Source of the DNA: Ga0077555 sp050187415
GTDB taxonomy: Bacteria > Pseudomonadota > Alphaproteobacteria > Rhizobiales > Hyphomicrobiaceae
Direction: 5' to 3'
Assembly (NCBI GenBank): GCA_050187415.1
Contig: JBFWXN010000008.1
Location: forward strand, 51,593-115,592
Length of the DNA stretch: 64,000 nucleotides
The number at the start of each line of letters is the position of its first letter. Position 1 is the first letter of the stretch. The position numbers were made by a program, and so were the translations under genes. This document shows, piece by piece, positions 60,502-64,000 of this stretch. Under the pieces are notes generated by a model. That model made no database searches, was not told the origin of the DNA, and saw only the letters and a list, made by a program, of their open reading frames with translations.

Positions 60502-61722
60502 ATGGTCCTTGTTCTCGACACCAAACCCGCGGGAGCTGTTCAGAACGCTCCAGCGACGCTGCCGACTCTGGCCGGCCGAAACGCTGAGTGCCTACGCTCC
60601 GCCTTGAATGAAATCGGTGTCCCGGACAAGCAGTTGCGCATGCGCGTCGAGCAGCTCTGGAGCTGGCTCTACGTGCGCGGCATTACCTCGTTCGACCTCA
60701 TGACGGACGTTGCCAAGGATTTACGGCGACGCTTGTCTGAGAATTACACGCTCGACCGCCCCGAAATCGTCTCCGAGCAGATTTCCGCCGACGGCACGCG
60801 CAAGTGGCTGCTGAGGCTCCCGCGCCGCGGTCACGAGGCTGCCGCTCCCGAGGTCGAAACGGTCTACATCCCCGAATTCGATCGCGGTACGCTATGTATT
60901 TCGAGCCAAGTGGGGTGCACGCTCAATTGCTCGTTCTGCCATACGGGCACGCAGAACCTGGTGCGCAATCTCGAACCCGAGGAGATCGTCTCCCAGATCC
61001 TGGTCGCCCGTGACCGTATCGGCGACTGGCCCGGCGCCGCGCCACCCGATGACGGCGGCAGGCTGCCGCTTGCCGAGCGGAAAATCACCAACATCGTGCT
61101 CATGGGCATGGGCGAGCCGCTGTACAACTTCGAGAGCGTTCGCGCCGCGATCGAGGTCGCAGCCGACGGAGACGGGTTGGCTTTTTCGAAGCGTCGCATC
61201 ACGTTGTCCACGTCGGGCGTCGTGCCCGAGATCCGGCGCTGGGGTCTCGAGGCGGGAACGATGCTGGCCATCTCGCTGCATGCCGTCACTGACGAGCTTC
61301 GCAACGAACTCGTGCCCATCAATCGCAAGTATCCGATCGCCACGCTGCTCGAGGCCTGTCGGGAGTATCCGGGCCTGTCGAACGCGCGTCGGATCACATT
61401 CGAATACGTCATGCTGAAAGGCGTCAACGACAGTCTCGCCGACGCTCGCGCGCTGGTGCGCCTCCTCGCCGGCATTCCGGCCAAGATCAATCTCATCCCG
61501 TTCAATCCATGGCCCGGAACGCGATACGAGTGCTCGGACTGGGGGCAGATCGAGCGCTTCGCGGATGTCGTCAATCGTGCCGGCTACGCGAGCCCCGTCC
61601 GCACTCCGCGCGGACGGGATATCCTCGCTGCCTGCGGCCAGCTCAAGTCGGAAAGCCATAAGCTGCGCGCCAGTCAGCGCGAAGGGCAAGTGGCCAAGTC
61701 CGAACCGAGCGGCTCGTCGTGA
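60502..61722 (+). CDS. rlmN: Dual-specificity 23S rRNA/tRNA adenine C2-methyltransferase RlmN
   Basis: A 406-residue radical SAM methyltransferase that makes 2-methyladenosine at A2503 of 23S rRNA and A37 of tRNA. The cluster Cys residues are Cys139, Cys143 and Cys146 (GCTLNCSFC), and the methyl-carrying Cys is in AACGQL near the C-terminus. MGMGEPL, LSTSGVVPEI and ISLHA are present. The same frame stays open back through accA to 59344, but that part is antisense-like noise; ATG 60502 is the first start fitting the family. It ends overlapping the next gene by four bases. Confidence 0.95.
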   Translation: MVLVLDTKPAGAVQNAPATLPTLAGRNAECLRSALNEIGVPDKQLRMRVEQLWSWLYVRGITSFDLMTDVAKDLRRRLSENYTLDRPEIVSEQISADGTRKWLLRLPRRGHEAAAPEVETVYIPEFDRGTLCISSQVGCTLNCSFCHTGTQNLVRNLEPEEIVSQILVARDRIGDWPGAAPPDDGGRLPLAERKITNIVLMGMGEPLYNFESVRAAIEVAADGDGLAFSKRRITLSTSGVVPEIRRWGLEAGTMLAISLHAVTDELRNELVPINRKYPIATLLEACREYPGLSNARRITFEYVMLKGVNDSLADARALVRLLAGIPAKINLIPFNPWPGTRYECSDWGQIERFADVVNRAGYASPVRTPRGRDILAACGQLKSESHKLRASQREGQVAKSEPSGSS

Positions 61723-62150
61723 TCACCCGCGCGCTTGGCCGACTGATCATGGTGCCGCTTGGACTGATCCTCGGTGCCGCCGTAGCTGCAAGTTTGCTCG
61801 TGACCCTGGGCCTCGAGGTGACCACGCACACCCTCGCGGCCCGGCCGGACGAATTCTCGAAGCTTGAAGTCCTGCTGGACATGGGCTTCGGCGTCATCAC
61901 GCTCGCCGCCGCCTCGAGCGTGCTGCCATCGCTCCTATGGGCGCTGATGGGTGAGATCGCGCGCATCCGCTCGGCGCTCTACTATACCGTCGGTGGCGGG
62001 ATTTCGGTGGCCTTGCTTCCGTTCGTTGTCGGCCTCGGAACCAATGACACTCCGATTGCCGCCGTCCCTCCGCGCGTGTGGACGGTGCTTGCCACGGCTG
62101 GCTTCGCAGGTGGCTTCGTCTACTGGCTCATCGCCGGCCGGCGCGCCTGA
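61719..62150 (+). CDS. Small integral membrane protein, first of two relatives
   Basis: A 143-residue protein with four hydrophobic helices (MVPLGLILGAAVAASLL, VITLAAASSVLPSLLWAL, YYTVGGGISVALLPFVV, VLATAGFAGGFVYWLIAG). The start is GTG 61719, overlapping the rlmN stop by four bases (GTGA), a sign of translational coupling. The ending GGFVYWLIAGRRA and the GEIARIRSALYY loop recur in the next gene, so the two are tandem relatives. I do not recognise a named family. No charged residues within the helices suggest transport. Confidence 0.7.
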   Translation: MITRALGRLIMVPLGLILGAAVAASLLVTLGLEVTTHTLAARPDEFSKLEVLLDMGFGVITLAAASSVLPSLLWALMGEIARIRSALYYTVGGGISVALLPFVVGLGTNDTPIAAVPPRVWTVLATAGFAGGFVYWLIAGRRA

Positions 62151-62311
62151 GGCGCTTCCTCGTCTTCCTGCCGAAGCCTGGCCGCCAACCTCCGTCGGCT
62201 TTACCAGCACGCCGGCTCGAGCCTTGAGAACACGCACTCCGGCGGCTAGCTTCGGGCGCAAGACACTGCAGTCGGCGCTACTGCTCTTGGCGTCCAGACC
62301 ACGAGGCGACG

Positions 62312-62782
62312 ATGCTCGTACGGCTGCTCAGCATGGCGTTGGCGTTCGCCGTGGCGTGCTTCGCCGCGGCAGTCACGATGGTGCTGTTCGCATTCACGCC
62401 CAGCGAGATCATGGGCCTCCCCCCCGACGTGCGGGCCGATCGGTTGGGCAAAGCCATGGAGCTCGCCTCGTATGTTGCCGCCCAGGTGGCGCTGTTCTCG
62501 GCGCCGTTTGCCGTTGTCCTCATTGCGATGGGCGAGATTTTGGGCATGCGCAGCCTGGGCTACTACGCCCTGGTCGGACTAATGGTCGCCGGGCTCGGCT
62601 TTTACGCCCAGCGGACGACCGAGCTGATCGGCCAACCGACAATTGCCAACAATTACGCCCTTAGCGCGTTCCTCGTCTCGGGGTTCGTCGGCGGCCTTCT
62701 GTACTGGATGATCGCGGGCCGCTCCGCCGGCCGGCGCGCCCGCGTTGGGCGATCGCTACGCACCAGGACTGACCGCTCGTGA
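62312..62782 (+). CDS. Small integral membrane protein, second relative
   Basis: A 156-residue protein with four hydrophobic helices (LSMALAFAVACFAAAVTMVLFAF, ELASYVAAQVALFSAPFAVVLI, YYALVGLMVAGLGFYA, ALSAFLVSGFVGGLLYWMIAG). It shares with the preceding gene the loop GEILGMRSLGYYA (compare GEIARIRSALYYT) and the end GGLLYWMIAGRSAGRRA. GAGG five bases before ATG 62312 gives its own ribosome-binding site. The Arg-rich C-terminus is cytoplasmic by the positive-inside rule. Function unknown; both probably belong to the rlmN transcript. Confidence 0.7.
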   Translation: MLVRLLSMALAFAVACFAAAVTMVLFAFTPSEIMGLPPDVRADRLGKAMELASYVAAQVALFSAPFAVVLIAMGEILGMRSLGYYALVGLMVAGLGFYAQRTTELIGQPTIANNYALSAFLVSGFVGGLLYWMIAGRSAGRRARVGRSLRTRTDRS

Positions 62783-62880
62783 CCGCATGCGGGACATTCG
62801 ACCGCTTGCGATTGCTGCACTGCACAATTCGTGTTAGCTTGCGTCCCCATCACGTCAGCGTAGTCGGCAGGAGCGGCGGA

Positions 62881-63495
62881 ATGAACCCATTCGAGTTGCA
62901 AGCGCAGTTTGCGCGGCAATGGCTGGATCTCGTCCAGACCATGACCAAGACCGCGGTAAACGCCTGCGCCAGCATGAATGAGCAGACCGCCGGGCTTTGG
63001 CGCCGATCGATGCCGTGGACGGCGACCGCCGCGCCCTACCAAGCCGCGCCGTTCCCGTTTCCTTGGCTGTCCGGCGCGGCGCCTTTCGGCATGCCCACAC
63101 CCACAATGCCCTTCGCTGCGACCAATTCGTGGAAAGCCAATCCGTTCGCTCCCTGGCTCTCCATGCTGACGGGCAACACCACAGGTTTTCCGGGGATGCC
63201 TGGAATGTCTGCCTTTCCGGTGATCCCGATGATGCCATTTGCTCCGGCAATGCCACAAATGTGGATGCCTTGGGCGTCTATGCCGGCACTGACCGCGCCC
63301 CCGTGGACGGGGCTCTTTGGTACCCCGCAGCGCGACCCCGGCGCCGAATTTATCGAGCAGATGGCCACCAATTATCGTACCGCCAGCGGCTATGCCGTCG
63401 CCGCCGTCATCGGGCCTTTGAACGCGGCACTCGATCCCCGAACATATGGCGAGCCATGGTGGCAGAAGCTGGAGAAGACGAAAAAGCTCAACTAG
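62881..63495 (+). CDS. Phe/Pro/Met-rich hypothetical protein
   Basis: A 204-residue protein without a signal peptide. The first 40 residues form an amphipathic helix (FELQAQFARQWLDLVQTMTK). The middle (about 45-155) is unusually rich in Pro, Phe, Met, Trp and Ala, with MPGMSAFPVIPMMPFAPAMP and similar runs. The C-terminal 50 residues are again helical (AEFIEQMATNYRTASGYAVA). The layout recalls phasin-like granule-associated proteins, but no phasin motif can be confirmed. AGGAG lies before ATG 62881, and a strong terminator follows. Confidence 0.65.
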   Translation: MNPFELQAQFARQWLDLVQTMTKTAVNACASMNEQTAGLWRRSMPWTATAAPYQAAPFPFPWLSGAAPFGMPTPTMPFAATNSWKANPFAPWLSMLTGNTTGFPGMPGMSAFPVIPMMPFAPAMPQMWMPWASMPALTAPPWTGLFGTPQRDPGAEFIEQMATNYRTASGYAVAAVIGPLNAALDPRTYGEPWWQKLEKTKKLN

Positions 63496-63537
63496 CGCGA
63501 CGCGGCATTCAACTTGGCCGTCGACGAAAATGAAATC

Positions 63538-63570
63538 GGGCCCGGCTTGATCGCCGGGCCCTTTCATTTG
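63538..63570 (+). terminator. Intrinsic terminator, bidirectional
   Basis: A 9-bp GC stem GGGCCCGGC/GCCGGGCCC with loop TTGATC, flanked by AAATGAAA and TTTCATTT. It ends the plus-strand gene at 63495 and can also end the minus-strand CAP-domain gene at 63631. Confidence 0.88.
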
Positions 63571-63630
63571 TCCGATAACGTGGTGACGTGCAATAAAGCG
63601 TGAATGGCCGCTGGCCCGAAGGCAGCGCCC

Positions 63631-64000
63631 TTAGAGCGATGCGCCGATAACCAGCGTCCAGAACGTCTTGAACTCGCTCTTCGGCTCCTGCACGAGGGCA
63701 ATACCCATGTGCTCGGCATCGCTGAGCAGGAGATTCTTGTTGTGCCCTGGGCTGTCCCTCCAACCCTTCAGCACTTCCTCGAAGTTGACCTGACCCGTGC
63801 CTACGTTTTCCGCTGCAAGCTTGGCGTTGTAGCCGGTTCGCTTTACGCGATCCCAGGGGTTCGAACCGTCTGAGCCGAAGTGCGAAATCCTGTCCCACTT
63901 CGCGAGATCACGCGAGTGGGCTTTGGCGGCGGCGGTCAGCGCCGCGTTGAGCTGCAACGGCCTCAGCCCCTTCTGCTTGCGATAGGCATTGATCTGCTTT
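63631..64000 (-). CDS. CAP-domain (SCP-like) protein, 5' end cut by window edge
   Basis: The C-terminal about 123 residues of a CAP/SCP-superfamily protein; the frame is open to the right edge, so the start and any signal peptide lie outside. Readable family parts are the helix INAYRKQKGLRPLQLNAAL, a His pair site in AKAHSRDLA and SHFGSDG, then ENVGTGQ and GWRDSPGHNKNLL with the CAP Gly-His-Asn pattern. Bacterial CAP proteins are usually exported and of unknown activity. A TTG at 63957 could be mistaken for a start, but the domain clearly continues upstream of it. Confidence 0.85.
   Translation of the reverse strand, partial: KQINAYRKQKGLRPLQLNAALTAAAKAHSRDLAKWDRISHFGSDGSNPWDRVKRTGYNAKLAAENVGTGQVNFEEVLKGWRDSPGHNKNLLLSDAEHMGIALVQEPKSEFKTFWTLVIGASL

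Noticed and set aside
1..64000. CRISPR arrays, toxin-antitoxin pairs, restriction systems, secondary-metabolite clusters
   Set aside because: No direct-repeat arrays and no genes with the expected motifs were seen anywhere in the window.

Overview
This is a GC-rich stretch of an alphaproteobacterial chromosome, most likely from the order Hyphomicrobiales (Rhizobiales). The evidence is the gene set: GcrA and ChpT of the CtrA-type cell-cycle network, an EipA-type (DUF1134) envelope protein, aerobic cobaltochelatase CobS/CobT, an HWE-family histidine kinase, DUF1489 and DUF4167 proteins, and the aroK-aroB-CorC run divergent from xerD-accA. No genus can be fixed from the sequence alone. There is no rRNA, tRNA, phage, insertion sequence, CRISPR array or known defence system. 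Nearly all of it looks like core or lineage-typical chromosome.

Layout. 1-4.4 kb: a gene cut by the left edge, an HWE sensor kinase with a single-domain response regulator, a cold-shock protein, and two short proteins (zinc-ribbon-like and DUF4167-like). 4.5-10.8 kb: a complete branched-chain amino acid/amide-type ABC importer (livM, livH, binding protein, livF, livG), with a second paralogous binding protein divergent from it. 10.9-16.2 kb: an RND efflux pump with its adaptor, and a glutathione S-transferase. 16.3-23.8 kb: envelope-related and unknown genes. These include an HtrA-like protein with no catalytic triad, an enolase-superfamily dehydratase/racemase, two membrane-anchored low-complexity proteins, EipA, and CysQ.

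23.8-30.6 kb: chpT, a CheY-like regulator, rlmJ, a flavin monooxygenase with an NTF2-like front domain, DUF1489, a secreted Gly/His-rich protein and moaA. 30.7-38.3 kb: an M20 amidohydrolase, a uronate-dehydrogenase-like enzyme and an AhpD-like protein in one run. After them come an unknown membrane protein, a YkgJ cysteine-cluster protein, an SDR, polyphosphate kinase 2, a P-loop kinase-like protein and gcrA. 38.3-46.9 kb: a 700-bp gene-free gap holding a strong orphan terminator, argD-argF-hslO, a D-lactate/glycolate-type FAD dehydrogenase, two secreted DUF2541-like proteins (three repeats and one repeat), and a phytase-like esterase.

47.1-52.6 kb: cobT, cobS and a J-domain protein, then bolA, a FAH/hydratase-like enzyme and a Tyr-Gly-His repeat secreted protein. 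52.8-64 kb: corC-aroB-aroK on the minus strand. On the plus strand are a 47-residue membrane protein, a 649-residue exported protein, xerD, accA, rlmN, two related small membrane proteins and a Phe/Pro/Met-rich protein. A CAP-domain gene is cut by the right edge.

Functional links visible here are amino acid biosynthesis (argD-argF, aroK-aroB), cobalamin cobalt insertion, nutrient uptake, efflux, and cell-cycle and stress signalling. No convincing new multi-gene system was found. The best leads are the orphan terminator upstream of argD, the DUF2541 pair, the inactive HtrA-like protein in a run of envelope genes, and the small conserved-looking membrane proteins.
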